Shown: positions 1 to 5,749, counted from the stretch's first letter. The stretch is 9,982 nt of DNA from Cytophagales bacterium (GCA_011524675.1 WTJX01000675.1:3478-13459), one strand, 5' to 3'. Notes: generated by a model not told the origin, from the letters alone. Translations and numbers: made by a program.

Positions 1-34
1 AACGTAGAACCCAAAACGTAAAACGTATAAAAAC
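1..34. repeat. Degenerate heptad repeats just upstream of hisB
   Basis: The word AAACGTA occurs twice in direct succession (14-20 and 21-27). It is preceded in the same 7-base register by GAACCCA (7-13) and by a partial AACGTA (1-6), so the array probably continues upstream of the window. It ends about 9 bases before the hisB start codon and would therefore lie in the promoter region or 5' leader. The period is seen directly; any function is unknown. Confidence 0.6.
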
Positions 35-36
35 TC

Positions 37-1137
37 ATGAAAAAAAAGGTTTTATTTATTGACAGAGACGGCACCATCATCAAAGAGCCACCTGTAGATT
101 TTCAAGTGGACTCTTTAGAGAAATTAGATTTTCTGCCGTATGCTATTAGTTCGTTACAAAAGATAGCACAAAGTGGACGCTATGAGCTCGTGATGGTTAC
201 CAACCAAGACGGCTTAGGTACAGACTCTTTTCCAGAAGACACCTTTTGGGTAGCGCAAAACAAAATGCTAAGTACGCTAGAAGGGGAAGGAATTGTTTTT
301 GACGCCATCAAAATAGACAAAACCTTTGAGCATGAAAATGCCCCTACCCGTAAACCTAGAACAGGGCTATTGACTGCTTATATGGATAATCCTATCTACG
401 ATATGGAAAACTCTTATGTGATAGGAGACCGAAAAACAGACATTGAGTTAGCGCAAAACCTTGGTTGTCAAGGTATCTATATTGCAGAAGATACTTACGA
501 TGCAGCTGCGCTTACTAGCTTAGACTGGAAAGAAATTACAGACTTTTTATTGAAAGACGCACGTACCGCCACAGTCAAGCGTACAACCAAAGAAACAGAT
601 ATAGACATTACACTCAACCTTGACGGTAGTGGCAAGACATCCATCGCTACGGGATTGCACTTCTTTGACCATATGCTTGACCAAATAGGAAGGCATTCGG
701 GAGCAGATTTGAGTGTAAAAGTAGAGGGAGACCTACATATAGACGAACATCATACCATAGAAGACACTGCTTTAGCACTTGGAGAGGCATACCTACAAGC
801 CTTAGGAAACAAAAAAGGAATCATGCGTTATGGCTTCTTGTTGCCTATGGACGACTGTCTCGCGCAGGTAGGCATCGACTTTGGGGGCAGACCTTGGATA
901 GAATGGGATGTACAGTTCAAAAGAGAAAAAGTAGGGGATATGCCTACAGAAATGGTATATCATTTTTTCAAATCTTTTAGCGATACCGCAAAGTGTAACT
1001 TGAACATCAAAGCAGAAGGTGATAACGAGCACCACAAAATAGAAAGCATATTCAAAGCCTTGGCAAAAGCCATCAAAATGGCAGTAAAGCAGGACAAAGA
1101 CAGCAACGAAATACCAAGTACTAAAGGTGTCTTATAG
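37..1137 (+). CDS. hisB: Bifunctional histidinol-phosphatase / imidazoleglycerol-phosphate dehydratase
   Basis: This cytoplasmic enzyme of histidine synthesis catalyses dehydration of imidazoleglycerol phosphate (C-terminal domain) and dephosphorylation of histidinol phosphate (N-terminal HAD domain). The HAD half shows DRDGT at residues 9-13 (D9 nucleophile, D11), TNQDG at 55-59, RKP at 105-107 and GDRKTD at 130-135. The dehydratase half, from about residue 178, shows FFDHMLDQ (209-216), DEHHTIED (236-243) and EHHKIES (331-337), the metal-binding histidine motifs, and ends in the usual STKGVL. The 366 residues match the fused family (about 355 in E. coli). The E. coli zinc loop (C93, H95, C101, C103) is replaced by a cysteine-free stretch at 95-107, as I recall for Bacteroidota homologues. 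The start is the ATG directly before the HAD motif; an A-rich leader without Shine-Dalgarno precedes it. No other his gene adjoins within the window; the next gene is terC-like. Confidence 0.97.
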   Translation: MKKKVLFIDRDGTIIKEPPVDFQVDSLEKLDFLPYAISSLQKIAQSGRYELVMVTNQDGLGTDSFPEDTFWVAQNKMLSTLEGEGIVFDAIKIDKTFEHENAPTRKPRTGLLTAYMDNPIYDMENSYVIGDRKTDIELAQNLGCQGIYIAEDTYDAAALTSLDWKEITDFLLKDARTATVKRTTKETDIDITLNLDGSGKTSIATGLHFFDHMLDQIGRHSGADLSVKVEGDLHIDEHHTIEDTALALGEAYLQALGNKKGIMRYGFLLPMDDCLAQVGIDFGGRPWIEWDVQFKREKVGDMPTEMVYHFFKSFSDTAKCNLNIKAEGDNEHHKIESIFKALAKAIKMAVKQDKDSNEIPSTKGVL

Positions 1138-1213
1138 ACTACAGATACAAAGAGATACAAGACAAAATATATTATTTACAGAAAACAGTAAAATTTAAAA
1201 AACTAACAACATC

Positions 1214-1981
1214 ATGATAGCTAATCTAATTACCCTAGCATTGCTCATACTCTTACAAGCAGTATTGGGTTTTGACAATTTATTATACATCAATCTAGAG
1301 TCAAAAAAAGCTCCTTTAGACAAGCAAAAAAACGTACGAAACATCGGAATCATCATTGCCATGGTCTTGCGTATAGCTTTATTGTTCTTTCTTGTAAAAA
1401 TGCATGAATACATAGACCGCTCTGTTTTTAAAATAGACATCACCCAACTACATATGCACATCAGCATTCATAGCATCATCGTGTTAGTAGGAGGGGGCTT
1501 CATACTATATACCGCAATAAAAGAGATATGGCATATGCTATACCTAGAACATGATGAGGAAGAAAAGGAAGAAAAAGTATCCGTAAACAAAATCATTGGT
1601 ATGATTGTCATCATGAATTTGGTATTTTCAGTGGACTCTATTTTGAGTGCGATGGCACTGACAGATACCTTTTGGGTGATGGCAGCTGCCATTGTGATCA
1701 GTGGTGTCATGATGATATGGTTGTCAGACAAAGTAGCCGCTTTCCTTAAGAAAAACAGAATGTACGAAGTACTAGGGCTATTTGTATTGTTTATAGTAGG
1801 GATTATGTTGCTTTCAGAGGGAGCACACATGTCACACTTAGAGATTTTTGGCTATAAGATAGAAGCCATGAGTAAAGCTACTTTTTACTTTGTGTTGGGT
1901 GTATTGGTCATTGTAGATATCATCCAAGGGAAGTACCAAAAAAAGCTATTAAAGCAAAAAGAAGAAAGTGCTAAAAGTTAA
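1214..1981 (+). CDS. TerC-family integral membrane protein (probable metal-ion transporter)
   Basis: This is a 255-residue, very hydrophobic protein with about seven membrane segments (roughly residues 5-25, 44-62, 86-102, 127-147, 153-170, 184-200 and 222-238). A charged cytoplasmic-type loop rich in E and K lies at 112-124 and the C-terminal tail is basic. It carries the two family motifs: LGFDN (18-22) in helix 1 and FSVDS (138-142) in helix 4, where acidic residues in the membrane are thought to bind metal. TerC relatives are linked to tellurite resistance, and several bacterial members to manganese export; which ion this one handles cannot be read here. It sits between hisB (76-base gap) and hisH (128-base gap), an unusual neighbourhood with no metabolic explanation. 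Its last codons and stop overlap a heptad repeat array. No tellurite-resistance (ter) partner gene is nearby. Confidence 0.88.
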   Translation: MIANLITLALLILLQAVLGFDNLLYINLESKKAPLDKQKNVRNIGIIIAMVLRIALLFFLVKMHEYIDRSVFKIDITQLHMHISIHSIIVLVGGGFILYTAIKEIWHMLYLEHDEEEKEEKVSVNKIIGMIVIMNLVFSVDSILSAMALTDTFWVMAAAIVISGVMMIWLSDKVAAFLKKNRMYEVLGLFVLFIVGIMLLSEGAHMSHLEIFGYKIEAMSKATFYFVLGVLVIVDIIQGKYQKKLLKQKEESAKS

Positions 1982-1994
1982 AGGTTGAAGGTTA
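1974..1994 (+). repeat. Heptad repeats overlapping the terC-like stop codon
   Basis: Three consecutive 7-base words, AAAGTTA (1974-1980), AAGGTTG (1981-1987) and AAGGTTA (1988-1994), agree with their neighbour at 5 and 6 of 7 positions. The first word encodes the last residues and most of the TAA stop of the upstream gene, so the array begins inside the coding sequence. The words contain no C on this strand. Confidence 0.6.
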
Positions 1995-2030
1995 GTGGGC
2001 TTAACTCACAAGGCAATGATTAAAAATGCT

Positions 2031-2058
2031 CAAAGCCCATAGCTCATACCTCAAGGCT
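2031..2058 (+). repeat. Second heptad array in the terC-hisH spacer
   Basis: Four words are in 7-base register: CAAAGCC (2031), CATAGCT (2038), CATACCT (2045) and CAAGGCT (2052). Adjacent words match at 5, 6 and 4 of 7 positions. The first and last words form the two arms of the candidate terminator hairpin at 2032-2062, so the repeat and the hairpin may be two readings of the same structure. Confidence 0.5.
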
Positions 2059-2062
2059 TTTT
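2032..2062 (+). terminator. Candidate rho-independent terminator after the terC-like gene
   Basis: AAAGCC (2032-2037) pairs perfectly with GGCTTT (2055-2060) across a 17-base loop, and the 3' arm runs into five T residues (2058-2062). It lies about 50 bases after the terC-like stop codon and would separate that gene from hisH. The stem is only six pairs and the loop is long, so strength is doubtful. Confidence 0.4.
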
Positions 2063-2066
2063 CAAC

Positions 2067-2098
2067 TTGAATACTCGAATACACGAACACTTGAACAC
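2067..2098 (+). repeat. Four-copy octad repeat immediately before hisH
   Basis: Four consecutive 8-base units, TTGAATAC (2067), TCGAATAC (2075), ACGAACAC (2083) and TTGAACAC (2091), share the core GAAYAC. They end 11 bases before the hisH ATG, so they would fall in its leader or core promoter. The unit is 8 rather than the 7 bases of the other arrays in this window. Confidence 0.75.
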
Positions 2099-2109
2099 AT
2101 TTTAAACTC

Positions 2110-2712
2110 ATGAAAATAGCCATCATAGACTATAACGCTGGTAATGTACAATCTGTCATTTATGCACTAAACCGCTTGAATGTATCTCCTATATTGACCA
2201 ATGATATAGCCACCCTACAATCAGCAGATAAGGTAATATTCCCAGGCGTAGGAGAAGCAAGTTCTTGCATGAAAAGCTTAAAAAAAACAGGCTTAGATCA
2301 AGTGATCCCTCAGCTAAAGCAGCCTTTTTTAGGCATTTGTATAGGCTTACAACTCATGTGTAGCCATTCAGAAGAGGGCGATACCGACTGCTTAGGCGTT
2401 TTTCCTTTGAAGGTAAAAAAGTTTAACAAAAAAAATGACGAAGGAGAAATCTTCAAAGTTCCGCATATGGGTTGGAACACGATACAGAAACTAAACTCTC
2501 CTTTATTTGGCGATATATCAGAAGATGCTTATGTCTATTATGTGCATAGCTTTTATGCTGAAATGCACCAAGAGTTTACTACTGCCAAAACTACCTATGC
2601 TAGTGAGTATAGTGCAGCCCTACAAAAAGACAATTTCCATGCAGTACAGTTTCATCCCGAAAAAAGTGGTGAGGAAGGATCAAAAATATTAGAAGCCTTT
2701 TTGAAATTGTAA
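2110..2712 (+). CDS. hisH: Imidazole glycerol phosphate synthase, glutamine amidotransferase subunit
   Basis: HisH hydrolyses glutamine and passes ammonia to the cyclase HisF, which makes imidazoleglycerol phosphate and AICAR in histidine synthesis. The 200 residues form one class I glutamine amidotransferase domain of normal family length. Visible are the N-terminal IIDYNAGN (5-12), the oxyanion-loop PGVG (45-48), the nucleophile elbow LGICIGLQ (74-81, Cys77 catalytic), VPHMGWN (117-123), YYVHSFY (143-149) and the remaining triad residues His182 and Glu184 in QFHPEKSG. The product should feed on the same pathway as HisB, but hisF and hisA do not follow; the next gene, nearly 300 bases on, is miaE. 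The start context AAACTC-ATG-AAAA is identical to that of hisB and there is no Shine-Dalgarno. The gene is flanked on both sides by short-word repeat arrays. Confidence 0.96.
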   Translation: MKIAIIDYNAGNVQSVIYALNRLNVSPILTNDIATLQSADKVIFPGVGEASSCMKSLKKTGLDQVIPQLKQPFLGICIGLQLMCSHSEEGDTDCLGVFPLKVKKFNKKNDEGEIFKVPHMGWNTIQKLNSPLFGDISEDAYVYYVHSFYAEMHQEFTTAKTTYASEYSAALQKDNFHAVQFHPEKSGEEGSKILEAFLKL

Positions 2713-2758
2713 AACGATAATATTCATACGGAAAATACGTTTTTCATTATAAGAAGGC

Positions 2759-2821
2759 TTTGAGTATTGAGTCATTAGAACGAGTCCATAGTTCATAGTC
2801 GATGGTAGATGGTAGATATTC
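2759..2821 (+). repeat. Heptad array after hisH (left arm of a large imperfect inverted structure)
   Basis: About nine 7-base words fit one register. The clearest adjacent pairs are TTTGAGT/ATTGAGT (2759, 2766; 6 of 7 positions), CATAGTT/CATAGTC (2787, 2794; 6 of 7) and GATGGTA twice (2801, 2808; identical), then GATATTC. The word at 2773-2779 does not fit well, so an indel or an unrelated insert is possible there. Words are poor in C on this strand. The array begins about 46 bases after the hisH stop codon and ends at a CCATGG palindrome. Confidence 0.65.
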
Positions 2822-2833
2822 CATGGCTTTTTT
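2822..2833 (+). other. Repeat-array junction with GGCTTTTTT
   Basis: CATGGCTTTTTT sits between the G/T-rich words on its left and the A/C-rich words on its right. GGC followed by a T run also occurs beside arrays at 2055-2062 and 3669-3675, and a shorter GGCTTT at 2756-2761. The T run could serve transcription termination, but no upstream AAAGCC partner was found here, so it is recorded only as a shared junction motif. Confidence 0.3.
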
Positions 2834-2838
2834 AAACA

Positions 2839-2887
2839 TATAACACATCACACATAACTCATAACTCAATATTAACCACTAATCACT
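2839..2887 (+). repeat. Heptad array upstream of miaE (right arm)
   Basis: Seven 7-base words follow in register, including CATCACA (2846), CATAACT twice in succession (2853 and 2860) and AACCACT/AATCACT (2874, 2881). Adjacent words agree at 3 to 7 of 7 positions. There is no G in any of the words on this strand. Read on the other strand they give words such as AGTTATG and AGTGATT, which resemble the left-arm words (AGTTCAT, AGTCGAT in a shifted register). The two arrays therefore face each other as a degenerate inverted repeat. Confidence 0.65.
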
Positions 2888-2894
2888 GTGAACC

Positions 2895-3008
2895 CTTCAT
2901 TTTCTTAATTTTTTATTGCTCACAAATTGTGGATTAAAAAAAACTATTCTTCAAATCAAAATTGAAATAAGGTGAGGTACTTTAGCGCTAGTTTACTAAT
3001 TTTACCTA
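2895..3008 (+). promoter_or_regulatory. Probable promoter region of miaE with two short palindromes
   Basis: This stretch lies between the last heptad words and the miaE ATG. It contains CACAAATTGTG (2921-2931), two perfect 5-base arms around one base, and the perfect palindrome TAGCGCTA (2983-2990). TACTTTAG at 2978-2985 is one base away from the Bacteroidota -7 consensus TAnnTTTG and would give a leader of roughly 17-20 bases. However, no TTG lies at the expected distance upstream, so the promoter call is weak. The palindromes could be operator sites, but no regulator is identified. Confidence 0.25.
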
Positions 3009-3593
3009 ATGCAATTACGAATAGAATTGAATACATCCAGCAGTCCGGAGTGGGTAGCGGCAGTGATGAATGATTTTCCGTCTTTTTTACAAGATCATGC
3101 TGATTGCGAACGCAAGGCTTCCTCTATGGCTATGAGTTTTGTGGCTAAGTGTCCAGACAGAGTAGAGATTATTCCTGAGTTGATTGAGATAGCGAGAGAA
3201 GAATTAGAGCATTTTCAGCAAGTATATGACATTATGCAAAAGAGAGGAATTCAGCTCAAAGAAGGAATGTCCCAAGACCTATATGTAAAACAGTTGATAG
3301 ACCATTGTAAGTCTGATGTAGATGGGCGTTTTATGGATCGTCTGTTAGTAGCTTCTATCGTAGAGTGTCGTGGGGCAGAACGTTTTAGATTGGTCTATGA
3401 AGCCTTGGAAGAACCCGAACTAAAAAAGTTTTATCACGATTTGTGGGCATCAGAAGCAAAGCACGGAGAAGTATTTGTAAGAATGGCATTGTGTTATTTT
3501 GATGAGAAAAAGGTTTATTCCAGATTAGACTACTGGAACGAACTAGAAGGCAAAATACTACAATCCTTACCGTTTAAGGCATCATTACATTAA
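3009..3593 (+). CDS. miaE: tRNA-(2-methylthio-N6-isopentenyladenosine37) hydroxylase, MiaE family
   Basis: MiaE is a non-haem diiron monooxygenase that uses O2 to hydroxylate the isopentenyl side chain of ms2i6A37, giving ms2io6A in tRNAs reading UNN codons. The 194 residues form a ferritin-like four-helix bundle. The probable iron ligands are arranged as the family expects: E34 (DCERKA), E65 and H68 (EELEH, 64-68), E119 (IVECRGAERF, from 117) and E149 and H152 (SEAKHGE, 148-154). The strongly conserved CRGAERF stretch at 120-126 supports MiaE over a generic ferritin-like protein. Its substrate requires MiaA and MiaB, which are not in this window. The gene stands alone: about 300 bases of spacer on each side, with repeat arrays and palindromes, suggest its own promoter. 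The start is the ATG closest to the conserved region; no Shine-Dalgarno is present. Confidence 0.9.
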   Translation: MQLRIELNTSSSPEWVAAVMNDFPSFLQDHADCERKASSMAMSFVAKCPDRVEIIPELIEIAREELEHFQQVYDIMQKRGIQLKEGMSQDLYVKQLIDHCKSDVDGRFMDRLLVASIVECRGAERFRLVYEALEEPELKKFYHDLWASEAKHGEVFVRMALCYFDEKKVYSRLDYWNELEGKILQSLPFKASLH

Positions 3594-3658
3594 TTAAGCT
3601 TTGTTATCTTAGTTATAGTATAAAAAGTAAGCATTCGGCAAACGATATCTTTATTCTC

Positions 3659-3675
3659 AAGAGCCTTTGGCTTTT
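3659..3675 (+). terminator. Small hairpin ending in T residues downstream of miaE
   Basis: AAGAGCC (3659-3665) pairs with GGCTTTT (3669-3675) around a TTT loop, with one G-T wobble in seven pairs. The 3' arm supplies the T run; no further T tract follows. It lies 66 bases after the miaE stop codon and could end that transcript, but it is a weak terminator on its own. Confidence 0.35.
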
Positions 3676-3718
3676 AGGTATTAGCAGTTAGCTTTTTTGT
3701 ATTGAGTCAATAGTCTAT
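3674..3718 (+). repeat. Heptad repeats in the miaE-trpF spacer
   Basis: The words TTAGGTA, TTAGCAG and TTAGCTT follow one another at 3674, 3681 and 3688, sharing TTAG. After ten bases a second pair, AGTCAAT (3705) and AGTCTAT (3712), matches at 6 of 7 positions. The words are G/T-rich like the other arrays that follow stop codons in this window. No matching A/C-rich array was found in front of trpF. Confidence 0.45.
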
Positions 3719-3736
3719 AAGTTGTTGACTATTTTT
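3709..3736 (+). terminator. Second candidate terminator hairpin after miaE
   Basis: AATAGTC (3709-3715) is the exact reverse complement of GACTATT (3727-3733), separated by 11 bases and followed by further T residues to 3736. The stem has only two G-C pairs, so it is thermodynamically modest. Together with the hairpin at 3659-3675 it would insulate miaE from trpF. Confidence 0.35.
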
Positions 3737-3895
3737 AAAAAAGTGATATGTAAAACAGAAGGACTAAACTAATCCTTTAATATACTGTTATCAACACTGA
3801 AACATGATATTTTTCGTTGTCATCGCATAACAAAAGACTAAAAGCAAAGTACTACCAAAGGAATTATTTTTTAAAGTGAATATTAACATCATCTT

Positions 3896-4558
3896 ATGAT
3901 AAACAATATAAAGCTTAAAGTATGTGGAATGAAAAACCCACAGAATATAAAACAAATCGCGGAAGAAATAAAGCCAGATTATTTGGGACTTATCTTTTAC
4001 CACAAGTCTCCAAGGGATGCCTCAGACTTGGATGCTTCCGTTGTGAAACAACTTGAAGGGATAGAAAAAGTTGGTGTGTTTGTAGATGAAAGCTTTTCTT
4101 TTGTACTAGAGAAGGTGAAAGAATACGGTTTAGACCTTGTACAGTTGCACGGAGATGAGACACCTTCTTTTTGTCAAAGGTTAAAAGATAAAGGGATAAA
4201 GATCATCAAAGCGATAGGTGTTAAAGGTAGTATATATCCATCGCAGCTTAGAGATTATCAAAACTTTGTAGATTTCTTTTTGTTTGATACTAAAGGAGAA
4301 AATAAAGGGGGGAATGGTGTCGCTTTTGATTGGAAAGTTCTGAACACCTACAGCTTAAAAATTCCTTTTATACTTGCTGGAGGGCTTTCTGTCTCTAACC
4401 TTGAAAATATAAGTCTCTTGCAAGATTTACCATTACATGCTATAGATGTCAATAGTAAATTTGAATCTAAGGCAGGCTTCAAGGATGTAGAGAAGCTCAA
4501 AACATTAAGAAATAAAATGTCTCAGTTGCAAGAGCCTACTGTGACAAATAGTAAATAA
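3896..4558 (+). CDS. trpF: Phosphoribosylanthranilate isomerase
   Basis: TrpF is a cytoplasmic TIM-barrel enzyme that isomerises N-(5'-phosphoribosyl)anthranilate to the carboxyphenylamino deoxyribulose phosphate in tryptophan synthesis. The 220 residues match the usual length. KVCGMK at 8-13 carries the general base Cys10. KSPR (37-40), VQLHGDE (82-88), DTK with the general acid Asp131, AGGL (161-164) in the phosphate-binding region and IDVNSKFE (183-190) follow in the expected order; IDVNSKFE stands where most homologues have D-[VL]-[NS]-S-G-[VI]-E. It starts the six-gene unit running to 9333, with trpB nine bases downstream. No trpC, trpD or trpE precedes it, so the rest of the pathway must be encoded elsewhere. 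The ATG chosen is eight residues before the conserved KVCG motif, as in homologues. Confidence 0.94.
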   Translation: MINNIKLKVCGMKNPQNIKQIAEEIKPDYLGLIFYHKSPRDASDLDASVVKQLEGIEKVGVFVDESFSFVLEKVKEYGLDLVQLHGDETPSFCQRLKDKGIKIIKAIGVKGSIYPSQLRDYQNFVDFFLFDTKGENKGGNGVAFDWKVLNTYSLKIPFILAGGLSVSNLENISLLQDLPLHAIDVNSKFESKAGFKDVEKLKTLRNKMSQLQEPTVTNSK

Positions 4559-4567
4559 AAAAAGTAG

Positions 4568-5749
4568 ATGATGTATCAAGTTGACAAGAGAGGATATTAC
4601 GGAGACTTTGGAGGTGCTTTCATTCCAGAGATGCTGTATAAAAATATTGAAGAGCTGAGAGAAAACTATCTAGAAATCATACAAGAAGAATCCTTTCAGC
4701 TTCAATTAGGAGACTTGCTCAGAGACTATGTAGGAAGACCCACACCATTATACTATGCAGCAAGGCTTTCGGAAGTATATGGCGCAAAAATATACCTCAA
4801 AAGAGAAGACTTATGCCATACAGGGGCACACAAAGTAAATAATACGTTAGGACAAATTTTATTGGCAAAAAAGCTCAATAAAAAACGTATTATCGCAGAA
4901 ACAGGTGCCGGGCAACATGGCGTAGCTACCGCCACAGCTTGTGCCTTGATGGGCATAGACTGCGTGATCTATATGGGGGCAGTAGATATCGAAAGACAAC
5001 GTCCCAACGTAGAGCGAATGAAAATATTGGGGGCAGAAGTAAGAGCAGCCCAAAGTGGCTCTAAAACCTTAAAAGATGCCACAAACGAAGCGATGAGAGA
5101 TTGGATAAACAATCCAGAAGATACACACTATATCATAGGCTCAGTAGTAGGTCCTCACCCATACCCAGATATGGTAGCACGTTTCCAAGCCATCATAAGC
5201 GAAGAAATAAGGTGGCAATTGAAAGCACATGAAGGGAGAGAACTGCCAGACTATGTACTTGCTTGTGTAGGAGGAGGAAGCAACGCTGCAGGAGCGTTTT
5301 ATCATTTTTTAGATGACACAGAAGTAAAACTTGTGGCGGCAGAAGCAGCAGGCTTAGGTGTAGAGACAGGTAAGACCGCAGCTACTACTTACTCAGGTAA
5401 GCCCGGCGTATTGCATGGTAGCAAATCATTGGTCATGCAGACCGAAGACGGGCAAGTGATAGAACCTTACTCTATGTCTGCGGGTCTTGACTACCCAGGT
5501 ATAGGACCGATGCACGCACATTTATACGACTCTGGTAGGGGACTTTTTTATAGCGTTACAGATGAAGAAGCCTTCAAAGCCGCCATCATGGTCAGTAGGT
5601 TAGAAGGAATTATCCCTGCATTAGAAACAGCACACGCCTTTGCTACCCTTGACAAACTAGATTTGAAAAGTGATGATGTACTGGTAATCAACTTATCGGG
5701 TAGGGGAGACAAAGATTTACAGACGTATATTGATAGGGGAGGTTATTAG
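4568..5749 (+). CDS. trpB: Tryptophan synthase beta chain
   Basis: TrpB is the PLP-dependent enzyme that condenses indole with serine to give tryptophan, normally in an alpha2-beta2 complex with TrpA. The 393 residues are full length. Visible are GDFGGAFIPE (12-21), GRPTPL (56-61), KREDLCHTGAHKVNN (78-92) with the PLP lysine K89, AETGAGQHG (110-118) with the catalytic E111, the phosphate-binding GGGSNA (235-240), and SGRGDKD (377-383) near the C terminus. It looks like the standard TrpB1 type that pairs with TrpA. Two ATG codons open the frame (4568, 4571); either could be used. It lies nine bases after trpF, but trpA does not follow. Instead an unrecognised 130-residue ORF begins five bases after the stop codon. 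Confidence 0.97.
   Translation: MMYQVDKRGYYGDFGGAFIPEMLYKNIEELRENYLEIIQEESFQLQLGDLLRDYVGRPTPLYYAARLSEVYGAKIYLKREDLCHTGAHKVNNTLGQILLAKKLNKKRIIAETGAGQHGVATATACALMGIDCVIYMGAVDIERQRPNVERMKILGAEVRAAQSGSKTLKDATNEAMRDWINNPEDTHYIIGSVVGPHPYPDMVARFQAIISEEIRWQLKAHEGRELPDYVLACVGGGSNAAGAFYHFLDDTEVKLVAAEAAGLGVETGKTAATTYSGKPGVLHGSKSLVMQTEDGQVIEPYSMSAGLDYPGIGPMHAHLYDSGRGLFYSVTDEEAFKAAIMVSRLEGIIPALETAHAFATLDKLDLKSDDVLVINLSGRGDKDLQTYIDRGGY

Larger units (their letters stand above)
3594..3895. other. 302-base spacer between miaE and trpF
   Basis: No gene is supported here. The first half holds two AT-rich hairpins and a short heptad array (separate entries). TATCTTTA at 3646-3653 and TATTTTTC at 3808-3815 each differ by one base from the Bacteroidota -7 consensus TAnnTTTG, but neither has a well-placed TTG upstream, so no promoter is called. 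The promoter of the trpF-trpB-glycosyltransferase unit should lie in the second half (about 3740-3895). I saw no Trp-rich leader peptide, attenuator pair or T-box-like structure, although a T-box cannot be excluded by eye. Confidence 0.4.

Noticed and set aside
960..1160. A 66-codon minus-strand frame over the 3' end of hisB
   Set aside because: Fully antisense to the conserved dehydratase motifs; treated as a shadow of hisB.
1143..1160. AGATACAA twice at 10-base spacing after hisB
   Set aside because: Only two copies and a period unlike the 7-base arrays; too short to call a repeat feature.
2737..2757. GAAAA/TTTTC hairpin after hisH as a terminator
   Set aside because: The stem is entirely A-T apart from one G-C pair and is not followed by a clean T tract.
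3740..3895. Possible T-box, attenuator or Trp leader peptide before trpF
   Set aside because: No short ORF with tandem Trp codons and no convincing competing hairpins were found by eye; a covariance search would be needed to settle it.
3791..4003. A 70-codon frame on the minus strand over the trpF start
   Set aside because: It overlaps the well-supported trpF N-terminal motifs, its translation is a biased hydrophobic string typical of antisense frames, and no family features are visible.
5736..5742. GGGGAGG resembling a Shine-Dalgarno sequence before the 130-residue ORF
   Set aside because: It encodes part of the conserved end of TrpB, lies 12 bases from the ATG, and the other genes here lack such sites.
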